From Brachybacterium sp. P6-10-X1 (lineage in GTDB: Bacteria; Actinomycetota; Actinomycetes; Actinomycetales; Dermabacteraceae): a stretch of DNA of 64,000 nt. Positions 44,394 to 53,574 of this stretch are shown here, piece after piece (positions within the stretch are counted from its first letter, which is position 1; each line of letters starts with the position of its first letter). A model generated the notes under the pieces. The model was not told the origin of the DNA. It made no database searches and saw only the letters and a program-made list of their open reading frames with translations. The stretch spans positions 3,844,001 to 3,908,000 of the forward strand of contig NZ_CP017297.1 in the NCBI RefSeq assembly GCF_001969445.1, written 5' to 3'. The position numbers and the translations under genes are program-made.

Positions 44394-45323
44394 GTGAGAG
44401 CGCTGCTGCGGCCGCTGCTGAGGGTGTTCGCCGCGCCGCGGCTGAACATGCGCGAGGACTACCAGAAGGTCCGCCGCCTCCAGCGCCACCTCACGGCGCT
44501 CCCCCGCACGAGATATCGGGCCGCCTCCTGGCGCACCGTCCCCGGCGACCCCGGCAGCCACGTGCCGGTGCGGGTCTTCCAGCCCCGCGAGAAGCGGCGT
44601 GAGGACGTTCTGCTGTTCCTCCACGGCGGCGGCTGGGTCACCGGCGACATCGAGAGCTACACCCCGGCCTGCGCCACGATGGCGGACCTCACCGGGTGCG
44701 TCGTCGTCTCGGTCGACTACCGCCTCGCCCCGGAGCACCCCTTCCCGGCGGGCCTCGAGGACTGCTATCAGGTGGTGCGCCTGCTGCTGGACGAGCCCGG
44801 GCGCGCCGACCTCGACGACCCCGGCCGCATCGTGCTGGTCGGCGACTCCGCCGGGGGCAACCTCGCCGCCGCCGTGTCCCTGCTGCTGCGCGAGCGCGGC
44901 CACGTCGGGGTGCGCCGCCAGATCCTGCTGTACCCGGTCACGCACTGGGACCACGACCCGGCGACCAGCCCCTTCGCCTCGGTCCGCGAGCACGGCGCGG
45001 ACTACCGTCTGACCACCACCGAGGTCCAGGACTACATGGAGATGTACGTCCCCGACCCCGCGCACCGGAAGGATCCCCGCGTCTCCCCGCTGATGGCGCG
45101 CGACCTCACCGCGCAGCCCCGGACCCTCGTGATCACCGCGGAGCTGGACCTGCTGCGGGACGAGGGGGAGGCCTACGGGCAGGCCCTGGCCGGGGCCGGC
45201 ACCGCGGTGCGCATCCACTGCGTGCCCGAGGCGCTGCACGGCTTCATCACCTTGCCGCGCTTCTCGAGGACCCTGCGGGACGCCTACGAGGTGATCGACG
45301 AGTTCCTCGAGGAGCCGCTGTGA
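44394..45323 (+). CDS. HSL-type alpha/beta-hydrolase (active triad)
   Basis: A 309-residue hydrolase. Oxyanion motif HGGGW (77-81), nucleophile Ser152 in GDSAGGN (150-156), Asp252 in AELDLLRDEG and His282 in ALHGF complete the triad. The enzyme class cleaves carboxyl esters of small acyl chains. GTG start. The stop overlaps the start of the acyltransferase gene in a GTGA arrangement, and that gene overlaps the zinc-ribbon gene, so the three are translationally coupled. An esterase beside an HxxxD acyltransferase suggests that both act on the same ester. Confidence 0.85.
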   Translation: MRALLRPLLRVFAAPRLNMREDYQKVRRLQRHLTALPRTRYRAASWRTVPGDPGSHVPVRVFQPREKRREDVLLFLHGGGWVTGDIESYTPACATMADLTGCVVVSVDYRLAPEHPFPAGLEDCYQVVRLLLDEPGRADLDDPGRIVLVGDSAGGNLAAAVSLLLRERGHVGVRRQILLYPVTHWDHDPATSPFASVREHGADYRLTTTEVQDYMEMYVPDPAHRKDPRVSPLMARDLTAQPRTLVITAELDLLRDEGEAYGQALAGAGTAVRIHCVPEALHGFITLPRFSRTLRDAYEVIDEFLEEPL

Positions 45324-46765
45324 GCCGCGAGGCCTGGGTGCGGCTGGACAACGCCTCGAACATCTTCCTGGCCGCCCGCAGCGAGGTCGACCCCAAGGTG
45401 TTCCGCCTGAGCGCCGAGCTGGACCACGAGGTGGACCCGCAGCTGCTGCAGGAGGCCCTCGAGTCCACCTACGAGCGCTACCGGCTCTACCACGCGGTGC
45501 TGCGCCGCGGCGTGTTCTGGTACTACCTCCAGGACAGCGACCTGCAGCCGCAGGTGATCGCCGAGGAGACCGCGCCCTGCGCCCCGATCTACCAGGCCGA
45601 CCGGCGCACGCTGCTGTTCCGCGTCATGCACCATCACCGCCGGATCAGCCTCGAGGTGTTCCACGCGCTCGCCGACGGCACCGGCGCCCTGTGGTTCCTC
45701 ACCGACCTGGTCGCCGCCTACGTGCGGCGCCGCTTCCCCGACCCCGCCCTGCCCGGCAGCGACGAGCCCGACCGCGACGGCGCTGCAGCGCCGGCCGCCG
45801 CCGCACCGGCCCCCACGGAGCCTGTCCACCATCTGACCACCGACGACTTCGTCCACTACTTCCGCCGCCGACGGCGCCGCCGTCGGCCCGATGCGTGGGC
45901 GGAGCGCGCCGCCTTCAGCCGCGAGGCCGCTCCGGCCCCTCTGACCGTCGCGGTCGACGTCGAGGACGACGAGAGCGAGGCCCGCGAGGAGCGGCCGGCG
46001 CCGCCGGACTCCCCGGTGCACCATCTGCGCGGGACCCGTACGCCGGACTCCCGTCCGCGCCTGGTCGAGCTCACCATGCCCGCCGCCCCGGTGCTGGGCC
46101 TGGCCCGCGCCGAGGGCGCCGCGCTGACGATGTACCTGACCGCAGTGCTGTTCGACGCGGTCCGACGTTCCTCGGGCGGGCTGGGGAAGGCCCGCACCCT
46201 TGCCGCCTCGGTGCCGGTGAACCTGCGGCAGTTCTTCCCGTCCACCTCGGCGCGGAACTTCTTCGCCACCACCCGCATCCAGCACACCTACGGCGAGGGG
46301 GACGACTCCCTGGGACGCATCTGCCGGGCGCTGGAGTGCGACTTCCGGGCCAAGGCCTCGGCGGACCACCTCGAGCACAATCTGCGCCGCTTCCTCCGCT
46401 TCGAGCGCATGCCCCTGCTGCGCGTGGTGCCGCGCCCGCTCAAGGACGTGATCCTGTCGCAGGTGAATCGGGCCAACAACCGGGGACTGACCGTCGCCGT
46501 CTCGAACCTGGGCCGGGTCACGATGCCGGAGCCGTCCGCCGCCCACGTGCAGCGGCTGCTGTTCCACGTCTCCGCCGTGCGGCCCCAGATCTCCGTCATC
46601 TCCCACGGCGACGTCCTGACGATCTCCTTCACCTCCCCGTTCGTCGAGACCGATCACGTCCGCGAGTTCGTCCGGATCCTCACCGACGCCGGGGTCGACG
46701 TCTCCGTCGCCGCGGCACGCACCACCGAGGCCGAGCTCGCGGCAGCGGGGGAGGGGGGGCCATGA
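45320..46765 (+). CDS. HxxxD acyltransferase (alcohol acetyltransferase-like)
   Basis: A 481-residue protein of the condensation/alcohol-acetyltransferase superfamily. The catalytic HxxxDG motif is His115-Asp119 in LEVFHALADGTG; SVPVNLRQFFPS and SNLGRV are further marks. The middle (about 150-245) holds a long acidic/Arg-rich insertion (RRRRRRRR then VDVEDDESEAREE). It probably transfers an acyl group from CoA to an alcohol or lipid. The GTG at 45320 overlaps the hydrolase stop by 4 nt. Confidence 0.78.
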   Translation: MSREAWVRLDNASNIFLAARSEVDPKVFRLSAELDHEVDPQLLQEALESTYERYRLYHAVLRRGVFWYYLQDSDLQPQVIAEETAPCAPIYQADRRTLLFRVMHHHRRISLEVFHALADGTGALWFLTDLVAAYVRRRFPDPALPGSDEPDRDGAAAPAAAAPAPTEPVHHLTTDDFVHYFRRRRRRRRPDAWAERAAFSREAAPAPLTVAVDVEDDESEAREERPAPPDSPVHHLRGTRTPDSRPRLVELTMPAAPVLGLARAEGAALTMYLTAVLFDAVRRSSGGLGKARTLAASVPVNLRQFFPSTSARNFFATTRIQHTYGEGDDSLGRICRALECDFRAKASADHLEHNLRRFLRFERMPLLRVVPRPLKDVILSQVNRANNRGLTVAVSNLGRVTMPEPSAAHVQRLLFHVSAVRPQISVISHGDVLTISFTSPFVETDHVREFVRILTDAGVDVSVAAARTTEAELAAAGEGGP

Positions 46766-47427
46766 GCCGTTGCCGCGACTGCGAGGTCGATGTCGAGGGC
46801 GACTGGTCCCGCTGCCCGTTGTGCAGCGGGCCGCTGGCGGGGGATCCCGGCGTCGGCCCCCTGCCCGCCGTGCCGCTGCGGTTCTCCCGCCGCCGCCTGC
46901 TGCGCGCCCTCGTGCTGACCTCGATCGGCGTCGTCCTCGTCTCCTTCGCCGTGCAGCTGCTGATCACCCCGGGCGTGCCGGGTCTGGGCGTGCTGCGCTC
47001 GGTGTGGCTGGCGATCGCCGGTCTCTGGCTGGTGGTGCTGATGGCGGTGCACAAACGGCGCAACCTCGCCAAGTCCACGGTGTACTTCGTGGTCCTGGTC
47101 GGGCTGGTCACCGTGTACTGGGACTACCTGCTGGGATGGAGCGCCTGGTCCCTGACGTACGCGGTGCCGATCCTGTGCGCCTCCTCGCTGCTCGCGCTGA
47201 TGATCATCGTGCACCTGATGCGGATGGAGGTCGGCGAGCACATCGTCTACAGCGGCCTGGTGGTGCTGCTGGGTCTGACCCCGCTGGTGTTCCTCGGCCT
47301 GCGCTGGGTGACCACGCCGCTGCCCTCGGCCATCTGCGGGGCGCTCAGCGTGGCCGCGCTGGTGCTGCTGCAGCTGGCCCGCGGCGCCGAGACCCGCCAC
47401 GAGCTCGCCAAGCGCCTGCATCTGTAG
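46762..47427 (+). CDS. Zinc-ribbon membrane protein (DUF6320-like)
   Basis: A 221-residue protein with an N-terminal zinc ribbon (Cys4, Cys7, Cys18, Cys21: CRDCEVDVEGDWSRCPLC) and six predicted helices between 45 and 205. The domain pair is typical of a protein encoded beside alcohol-acetyltransferase-like genes in Gram-positive bacteria. It may hold or feed the acyltransferase at the membrane; this is inferred from gene order. ATG overlaps the preceding stop by 4 nt. Confidence 0.72.
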   Translation: MSRCRDCEVDVEGDWSRCPLCSGPLAGDPGVGPLPAVPLRFSRRRLLRALVLTSIGVVLVSFAVQLLITPGVPGLGVLRSVWLAIAGLWLVVLMAVHKRRNLAKSTVYFVVLVGLVTVYWDYLLGWSAWSLTYAVPILCASSLLALMIIVHLMRMEVGEHIVYSGLVVLLGLTPLVFLGLRWVTTPLPSAICGALSVAALVLLQLARGAETRHELAKRLHL

Positions 47428-47585
47428 TCTCGCATCGGGAGTCCCGCATCGGGTCCCGGCCCGGGGTCCTGCGGCGCGCCGCAGGGGGCGGCGGCCCTCG
47501 CGTCCTTATGATCGAAGACGCATCTGCGCAGGCGGCCCCGGATCACCGACGGCCCGCGCATGACGGACCACGGAAGAGAAGGTTG

Positions 47586-49379
47586 ATGGACAGGGATCGC
47601 CCCCGCGACGAGAACCAGGATGCGGACTGGATCTTCGCCAGCGACGACCCGCACACCCTGCCCACGGAACGTCTGCCCGACCGGGCCGAGTTCGACCGCT
47701 ACTCCGCACCGCTGCTCGCACGGCGCCGCGCCGAGGCCGCCCGGCCGCCGAGCGAGCACGGGACCGTCGACCACTCGGGCCGCGACCCCGAGCAGCGGCC
47801 CGTCGGCTCCGAGCCCGACGCGGTCACCGGCGCGATCCCGGCGGTCGATCCGGAGGCCGAGGGCGACGCCCCGTCCGGGATGGGGGCCGACGCCTCCCCC
47901 GAGGATCCCGAGGGCGGGACGGCCCGGCCCGCCACCACGGCGCCGCTGCGCACCCCGCACGATCTTGCCTACGCCCGCTCCGGCACCACCCCCAACGCCG
48001 AGGACGACGACCCGCCGGCCGGCATCAACGGGTTCGTCCTCCCGGACCGGTTCCGGGAGCTCGGCCTGTTCGACGCGCTGCGCGACGTGCTCGCCCTGAT
48101 CTGCATGGCCACGGCCATGACCACGACCTTCACGGTGGCCCACAGCGTGCTCGTGGACGGCATCGGCAAGGCCGCGATCGGCGTGGGCCTGGCGGCGCTC
48201 GTCGCCGTGCACCTGCTGCGCTGGATCCCGAAGCGGCCGCCGCTGAGGGCCGTCCGCGTGGTCCGGGTGGCCGGACTGGCCCCCGCGATGCTGGTGGCCG
48301 TCGGGGTGGTCATCGACGATCTGGTGCAGTCCCTGCCGGTCCTGTTCGCGTCCCTGCCCGAGGGCCCGCCCGTCGGGATCGGCGTCGGCGTCCCCCTGCT
48401 GCTGCTCGGCGCCCTGATCGGGATGGAGCCGCGCGCCCACGAGGGCTACCTGCCCCGCACCCGCGCCCGTCGCGTGGCCCGCATCGGTCTGGTCGCCATC
48501 GGCATCGCGGCCGCCGTCGCCCTGCTGGTGGCCCTGGTGATGATCGTCGGGAGACTGTTCACCACCGGCTGGGGCTATTCGCTGATGACCTTCGCCGACG
48601 CCGTGACCTCCACGCTGCTGCTGGCGATCGTGCTGCTGTCGGCGCTGCGCCGGGAACGCTCCTGGTTCGTCTTCGCCACCGGCGCCGCCGGCGGCCTGGT
48701 CCTCGCCGCTCTCGCCGACAACACCCTGGAGCTGCAGTTCGCGGCACCGCTGAGCTTCGCCACCGACTTCGTCTACCTGCCCTTCCTGTTCGCCGCCTTC
48801 GGGCTGATGATCTCGCGGTCCTTCGTGCGCACCATGCCGATCTCGTTCCGCCGCACGGACTGGCTGGTCTACACGGTGCGGGCCTTCGAGTTCAGCGTCC
48901 TCATGCACACCTCGGCCGTGCTCTGGCATCTGCTGGCCGCGATCTCCTCGAGTTCCGGTCGGACCCCGGGCGGCCCCGTCCTCCACCTCGTCGACGCCGC
49001 CGTCTGCGTCTGCTTCGTCGCCGTCTCCCTGTTCGCCCGCACCTCGCTGCTGTCCCGTCCGGCTCTGGTGGCCCGCGCCAACGGCGTCGTCGCGGGGCTG
49101 ATCCTGGTCGTCGTCGGCTTCCTCGACGTGATCGTGAACTCGCTGGCCACCGGTGCCGGCGCCGGCCTGGCCACGGGCGGCACCGCCTTGGCGATCGGTA
49201 TCGCCGCCTCCCTGATGCTGACCGTCCCCGCCCCGGTGCGCGACGAGTTCGGCGCCCCGGACATCTCCCGCATGTTCGCCGACTTCCGCACCCGCGACGC
49301 CGGCGGCGTCTCCCTGCTGACCCTGGTGCCGGACGTCACCGAGGAGACCGCCCGCAAGAAGACCTTCCCCGGCAGCTGA
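47586..49379 (+). CDS. Large uncharacterised membrane protein
   Basis: A 597-residue protein: a soluble, acidic N-terminal region of about 155 residues (DRPRDENQDADWIF to ARSGTTPNAEDDDPPAG), then a membrane domain of about ten to twelve helices and a short C-terminal tail (PAPVRDEFGAPDISRMFADFR). I recognise no transporter motif and no catalytic site. The ATG at 47586 follows GAGAAGG closely; the frame is open further upstream, but that stretch looks non-coding. It is separated from both neighbours by gaps of 65-160 bp. Confidence 0.7.
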   Translation: MDRDRPRDENQDADWIFASDDPHTLPTERLPDRAEFDRYSAPLLARRRAEAARPPSEHGTVDHSGRDPEQRPVGSEPDAVTGAIPAVDPEAEGDAPSGMGADASPEDPEGGTARPATTAPLRTPHDLAYARSGTTPNAEDDDPPAGINGFVLPDRFRELGLFDALRDVLALICMATAMTTTFTVAHSVLVDGIGKAAIGVGLAALVAVHLLRWIPKRPPLRAVRVVRVAGLAPAMLVAVGVVIDDLVQSLPVLFASLPEGPPVGIGVGVPLLLLGALIGMEPRAHEGYLPRTRARRVARIGLVAIGIAAAVALLVALVMIVGRLFTTGWGYSLMTFADAVTSTLLLAIVLLSALRRERSWFVFATGAAGGLVLAALADNTLELQFAAPLSFATDFVYLPFLFAAFGLMISRSFVRTMPISFRRTDWLVYTVRAFEFSVLMHTSAVLWHLLAAISSSSGRTPGGPVLHLVDAAVCVCFVAVSLFARTSLLSRPALVARANGVVAGLILVVVGFLDVIVNSLATGAGAGLATGGTALAIGIAASLMLTVPAPVRDEFGAPDISRMFADFRTRDAGGVSLLTLVPDVTEETARKKTFPGS

Positions 49380-49444
49380 CCCGTCGGCCGCCCGATCCCT
49401 CCGGCCGCCCGCGGCCGATCCTCCTCACCCCCTGGGAGAGCCCC

Positions 49445-50755
49445 ATGTTCCGCTGGAGCCTGCACGGCGACGGCCGCACAATCGCCGCCGACGAGATCGT
49501 CCTGCCCGAGGAGCGTCTGGCCTGGCCGCTGACCATCGGCATCGGCGCCCAGCACGTGATCGCCATGTTCGGCGCCACGTTCCTGGTGCCGCTGCTGACC
49601 GGTTTCCCGCCGTCGACCACCCTGCTGTTCTCCGGCATCGGCACGCTGCTGTTCCTGGTCATCACCGCGAACAAGGTGCCCAGCTACCTCGGCTCGTCCT
49701 TCGCGTTCATCGCCCCCATCACCGCCTCCACCCAGGCGGACTCCATGGGAGCCGCCCTCGGCGGCGTGATGATCACCGGGCTCCTGCTGGCCGTCCTGGG
49801 CCTGATCGTCTCCCGGGTGGGGACCCGCTGGATCTCCGTGCTCATGCCCCCGGTGGTGATGGGTTCGATCGTCGCGCTGATCGGCTTCAACCTCGCCCCC
49901 ACGGCGTACGAGAACTTCCAGCAGTCCGCCGCCACGGCGACGGTGACGCTGCTGGCCGTGGTGCTGTGCACCGCGCTGTTCAAGGGCCTGCTGGGACGCG
50001 TCTCCGTGCTGCTGGGTGTGCTGATCGGCTACCTGATGGCGGTCCTGCGCGGGGAGGTGTCCTTCGAGGAGGTGAGGGCGGCGCCCTGGTTCGGGCTGCC
50101 CGAGTTCCACCACCCCACGGTCGACCCGGGCCTGCTGGTGATGTTCCTGCCCGTGGTGCTCGTGCTGCTGGCCGAGAACGTCGGCCACGTGACCAGCGTC
50201 GGGCTCATGACCAACCGGAACCTCGACCACATGGTGGGCCGCACCCTGGCCTCCGACGGCCTGGCCACCGCGCTCTCGGCCGGCTTCGGCGGCTCGCCGA
50301 CCACCACCTACGGCGAGAACATCGGGGTCATGAGCGCCACCCGCGTCTACTCCACGGCCGCGTACTGGGTGGCCGGCGTCGTCGCGATCCTGCTGTCGCT
50401 GTCGCCGAAGATCGGCGCGCTGATCTTCACCATCCCGCCCGGCGTGCTCGGCGGCGTGACCTTCGTGCTCTATGGCCTGATCGGCATCGTCGGCGTGCGC
50501 ATGTGGGTCGACGGGAAGGTCGACTTCTCCCGTCCCAAGAACCAGTTCACCGCGGGCGTGGCCCTGGTGGTCGGGATCGCGAACGTCACCTGGACCGTCG
50601 GCGGCATCCAGCTGACCGGCATCGCGCTGGGCACGATCGCCGCCCTGCTGATCTACCACGTCATGGACTCACTCGGCCACGCCACCGGCACCGAGGTCCA
50701 GGAGCCCGAGCCGGCCGAGGTCGTCCCGAGCACGGGCAGCGGGCCGCGGGAGTGA
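49445..50755 (+). CDS. Uracil/xanthine permease (NCS2 family)
   Basis: A 436-residue NCS2 transporter with about fourteen helices. Family signatures are IGAQHVIAMFGATFLVPLL near the start, the LAENVGHVTSVG segment in the substrate-binding helix and GGSPTTTYGENIGVMSATR (about 280-298). The Asn/Glu pattern (ENVGH) favours uracil over xanthine, as in UraA, but this is a guess. It imports a nucleobase by proton symport. The C-terminal tail is acidic. Confidence 0.88.
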   Translation: MFRWSLHGDGRTIAADEIVLPEERLAWPLTIGIGAQHVIAMFGATFLVPLLTGFPPSTTLLFSGIGTLLFLVITANKVPSYLGSSFAFIAPITASTQADSMGAALGGVMITGLLLAVLGLIVSRVGTRWISVLMPPVVMGSIVALIGFNLAPTAYENFQQSAATATVTLLAVVLCTALFKGLLGRVSVLLGVLIGYLMAVLRGEVSFEEVRAAPWFGLPEFHHPTVDPGLLVMFLPVVLVLLAENVGHVTSVGLMTNRNLDHMVGRTLASDGLATALSAGFGGSPTTTYGENIGVMSATRVYSTAAYWVAGVVAILLSLSPKIGALIFTIPPGVLGGVTFVLYGLIGIVGVRMWVDGKVDFSRPKNQFTAGVALVVGIANVTWTVGGIQLTGIALGTIAALLIYHVMDSLGHATGTEVQEPEPAEVVPSTGSGPRE

Positions 50756-50783
50756 CTCGGGGAGGCGGCCCCGGCGAGCACGT

Positions 50784-51758
50784 CTACACGGTCTGAGGCA
50801 CCACGGTGATCCGGGCGCTCGGCATCCCGGTCGAGGAGGGAGCCTGCTCGCGAGGCAGGTGGATCCCGGCGATCATGCAGCGCACCGAGCCGCCGGCCGC
50901 CTCGATCGTCGGCACCTCGGCGGTGAGGATCCGGCAGGAGCGCTCGATCCGTCGGCGCTGGGCGGTCGAGAGCTTCCCGGCCGCCCGGGCGGACATCACC
51001 AGGGCCGGCCCGTCGCGGCCGGAGACCTCGAGGCAGTTGCCGAGGAAGCCCTGCACCTGGTCCTCGGAGATCTCCACGACGTCCCGGCCGCTGCCGCGCA
51101 GCGATCCCAGCACACGCTCGCGCTGACCGGGGTCCCGGATCATCTCGCTGCCGACGACCGCGACCTCGGACCCCACGCTCATCAGCACGTTCGTGTGGTA
51201 GACGGGCGTCCCGTCGCGGTCCGCGGCGTCCATCAGCAGTGGGGCGTATCCGAGCTCGGTGCACGTCAGGGCGAACAGCTCCGGGTCCAGCCGCCGGGAC
51301 CGGCAGGCATAGGCGATGCGCCCGACGTGGTCCAGCACCATCGCCCCGGTCCCCTCGAGAAAGCGCGACCGGTCCTCGTACCCCGAGAGATCCAGGACGC
51401 GGCGCACCGCGAAGCGCTCCCGCAGATGGGTCACGACATCGGCGCGGCGCTCCGCCCGACGGTTCGGCGCGCACATCGGGTAGAGGACCACAGTGCCGTC
51501 CTCGTGGGTGGACAGCCAGTTGTTGGGGAACACGCTGTCGGGGGTCGCGGCTCCCTCGTCCTCGAAGATGTGCACCTCGACACCGGCGGCGGTCAGCACC
51601 TCGGCGAGACCGCCGACCTCCCTGCGGGCACGCCGGGCGATCTCGTCGCTCGGTGCGGTGACGTCGTGCTGGAAGGCGTTGTCGGCCGCGGTCAGAGGGT
51701 TGGGGTGGAAGCGGTGGGGACGGACGAGGACGACGTGTGCCGGTGCCTGCCCGGTCAT
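50784..51758 (-). CDS. ctlX: Citrulline utilization hydrolase, CtlX-like
   Basis: A 324-residue amidinotransferase-fold enzyme. Seen are PDSVFPNNWLSTH, RFLEGTGAMVLD, the catalytic His in VYHTNVLMSVG and the nucleophile Cys in GGSVRCMIAG. Together these fit CtlX-type hydrolases proposed to turn citrulline into ornithine. The ornithine cyclodeaminase gene lies just upstream with 2 nt between, so a citrulline-ornithine-proline route is likely. ATG start at 51758. Confidence 0.78.
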   Translation of the reverse strand: MTGQAPAHVVLVRPHRFHPNPLTAADNAFQHDVTAPSDEIARRARREVGGLAEVLTAAGVEVHIFEDEGAATPDSVFPNNWLSTHEDGTVVLYPMCAPNRRAERRADVVTHLRERFAVRRVLDLSGYEDRSRFLEGTGAMVLDHVGRIAYACRSRRLDPELFALTCTELGYAPLLMDAADRDGTPVYHTNVLMSVGSEVAVVGSEMIRDPGQRERVLGSLRGSGRDVVEISEDQVQGFLGNCLEVSGRDGPALVMSARAAGKLSTAQRRRIERSCRILTAEVPTIEAAGGSVRCMIAGIHLPREQAPSSTGMPSARITVVPQTV

Positions 51759-51760
51759 CG

Positions 51761-52789
51761 TCAGCTCACCGGGGCGAGGACGTCCACCAGGGAGAAGAGA
51801 TCCTTGGGGTCGTCGGGGTCCGCCACCAGGTCCACCGCGGACTGCATGTCGGTGCCGACGGTCGCGTCCCGGGCGCAGCGCAGCGCGGAGAAGTCGGCGA
51901 TCGCGAAGCCGACGGAGTCGAAGACGGTGATGTCCTCGGGGGCCGTGCGGCCGGTCGCGGCGCCGGTGAGGACCCGCCACAGCTCGGTGACCGGGAAGTC
52001 GGCGTCCATCTGCTGGATCTCTCCCTCGATGCGGGTCTGGGGCGTGAACTCGACGAACACCTGCGCCTGCTCGAGGATCGCCGGGTCGAGCTCCGTCTTG
52101 CCGGGACAGTCGCCGCCGATGGCGTTCACGTGCACGCCCGGCCGCACCTGTGCGGCGTCCAGGACGGTGTTGCGCGCCTTGTCCGCGGTGCAGGTGGTGA
52201 TGATGTCCGCGCCACGGACAGCATCGTCCACGCAGTCCGCGGCGTGCACCCGGAATCCGAGCGGTTCGAGGTTCCGCCGCACCTTCGCGATCGCGGCGGG
52301 ATCGACGTCGAAGACCCGCACGTCCTCGATGCCGAGCACCCCGCGGAAGGCCAGGGCCTGGAACTCGGACTGCGAGCCGGCGCCGATCAGCGCCAGGGTG
52401 CGTGCGTCGGGACGGGCCAGGGTCTTCGCCGCCAGGGCCGACGTCGCCGCAGTGCGCAGCGCGGTCAGCAGCGTCATCTCCGCGAGGAAGGTGGGGTAGC
52501 CGTTGTCCACGTCGGCCAGCACCCCGAACGCGGTGACGGTCTGGAAGCCGCGGGCCGGATTGGAGGGATGGCCGTTGACGTACTTGAAGGAGTAGGTCTC
52601 CCCGTCGGAGGTCGGCATCAGCTCGATCACGCCCAGCGGCGTGTGGCTGGCGATCCGCGGGGTCTTGTCGAAACGCTCCCAGCGGCGGAAGTCCGCCTCG
52701 AGGTACTCGGTCATGCTCGTGAGGATCTTCTCGGCTCCGTCGCGCCGGATCCATCGGGCCATGTTGGCGACATCGAGCAGCTGCGTCAT
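51761..52789 (-). CDS. ocd: Ornithine cyclodeaminase
   Basis: A 342-residue protein of the ornithine cyclodeaminase/mu-crystallin family, which converts ornithine to proline with release of ammonia and uses NAD. The Rossmann motif is LALIGAGSQSEFQALAF; the substrate region has ETYSFKYVNGHPSNPARG and VNAIGGDCPGKTEL, with FDSVGFAIAD. The length and motifs fit Pseudomonas-type Ocd more than alanine dehydrogenase relatives. First gene of the operon with ctlX; divergent from the Lrp regulator. Confidence 0.87.
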   Translation of the reverse strand: MTQLLDVANMARWIRRDGAEKILTSMTEYLEADFRRWERFDKTPRIASHTPLGVIELMPTSDGETYSFKYVNGHPSNPARGFQTVTAFGVLADVDNGYPTFLAEMTLLTALRTAATSALAAKTLARPDARTLALIGAGSQSEFQALAFRGVLGIEDVRVFDVDPAAIAKVRRNLEPLGFRVHAADCVDDAVRGADIITTCTADKARNTVLDAAQVRPGVHVNAIGGDCPGKTELDPAILEQAQVFVEFTPQTRIEGEIQQMDADFPVTELWRVLTGAATGRTAPEDITVFDSVGFAIADFSALRCARDATVGTDMQSAVDLVADPDDPKDLFSLVDVLAPVS

Positions 52790-52905
52790 CGCTGCGCCTC
52801 CTGGGTGCGGGGCCGGCCGCGGGCTTCGCCGGCGCTGATGCTCTCAGCGTAGATTTCGCAGATGGCAGGAGATAGGGCCAGATCGCGGAAGATATGTGCA
52901 GCTCC

Positions 52906-52942
52906 TGCGCACAATGTGATGAACGACCTATCATTATGCGCA
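52906..52942. promoter_or_regulatory. Inverted repeat over the Lrp-family gene start
   Basis: TGCGCACAATG (52906-52916) and CATTATGCGCA (52932-52942) form an 11-bp inverted repeat with one mismatch and a 15-bp spacer. It contains the first ATG of the regulator gene and lies in the gap divergent from ocd-ctlX. Lrp-family proteins bind such dyads, often near their own gene; autoregulation and control of ocd are inferred. Confidence 0.55.
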
Positions 52943-53373
52943 TGGAGCGCATCTCGGATCTCGACGAACGACTGCTGGCGGCGCTGCGCAAGGACGGTCG
53001 GGCCCCGATCGCGACCCTCGCCACGCAGCTCGGGGTCTCGCGGGCGACGATCTCCAACCGGCTCGACAAGCTCACCGCCGCCGGCGTGATCGTCGGCTTC
53101 ACGGTGCGGGTGCGGGACTACGCCGAGACCGCCACCGTGCGGGCCACCTCGTTCATCGAGGTCGAGGGGCGCAGCACCGATCGGGTGATCGCGCGTCTGC
53201 GCGGGTTCCCGGAGATCCAGTCCCTGCACACCACCAACGGGGGCTGGGACCTGGTCGCCGAGATCGCCTGCCCGGACCTGCCCGCCTTCGACGACGTGCT
53301 GCGCCGGGTCCGTTCGATCGACGGGGTCGTCAACAGCGAGACCAGCCTGCTGCTCAGCTCCGTGCTGCGCTGA
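52936..53373 (+). CDS. Lrp/AsnC-family transcriptional regulator
   Basis: A 145-residue regulator: an N-terminal winged helix (LDERLLAALRKDGRAPIATL, then VSRATISNRLDKL) and a C-terminal RAM ligand-binding domain (TSFIEVEGRSTDRVIARLRGF, HTTNGGWDLVAEIA). No ribosome site precedes the ATG at 52936 or the second at 52942, so a leaderless message is possible. It is divergent from ocd-ctlX, so an amino-acid-responsive switch of citrulline/ornithine use is the natural reading. Confidence 0.85.
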   Translation: MRMERISDLDERLLAALRKDGRAPIATLATQLGVSRATISNRLDKLTAAGVIVGFTVRVRDYAETATVRATSFIEVEGRSTDRVIARLRGFPEIQSLHTTNGGWDLVAEIACPDLPAFDDVLRRVRSIDGVVNSETSLLLSSVLR

Positions 53374-53405
53374 GGGCGGGCCGCTGTCCGGCCGGGGCGC
53401 GCCGG

Positions 53406-53453
53406 CCCGTTCCACCGATACGTCCCGCATCCGGGTCGGATCGATGGAACGGG
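53406..53453. terminator. Long hairpin downstream of the Lrp gene
   Basis: CCCGTTCCACCGAT (53406-53419) and ATCGATGGAACGGG (53440-53453) pair over 14 bp with one mismatch. An inner stem CCCG/CGGG lies in the loop. It sits 30 bp after the Lrp stop, between convergent genes, so it may stop both. There is no T run. Confidence 0.45.
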
Positions 53454-53574
53454 TGCGCTCGGGCTGCGTGTTGGCGCGCTCGGACGGCGTGGCGCGGCTC
53501 GGCACGCGCCGTGAGCGGCCCCTGAGCTCTGTGCGCGGGGTCGGAGACGGGCAGACGGGCTCAGGTGTCAGGTG

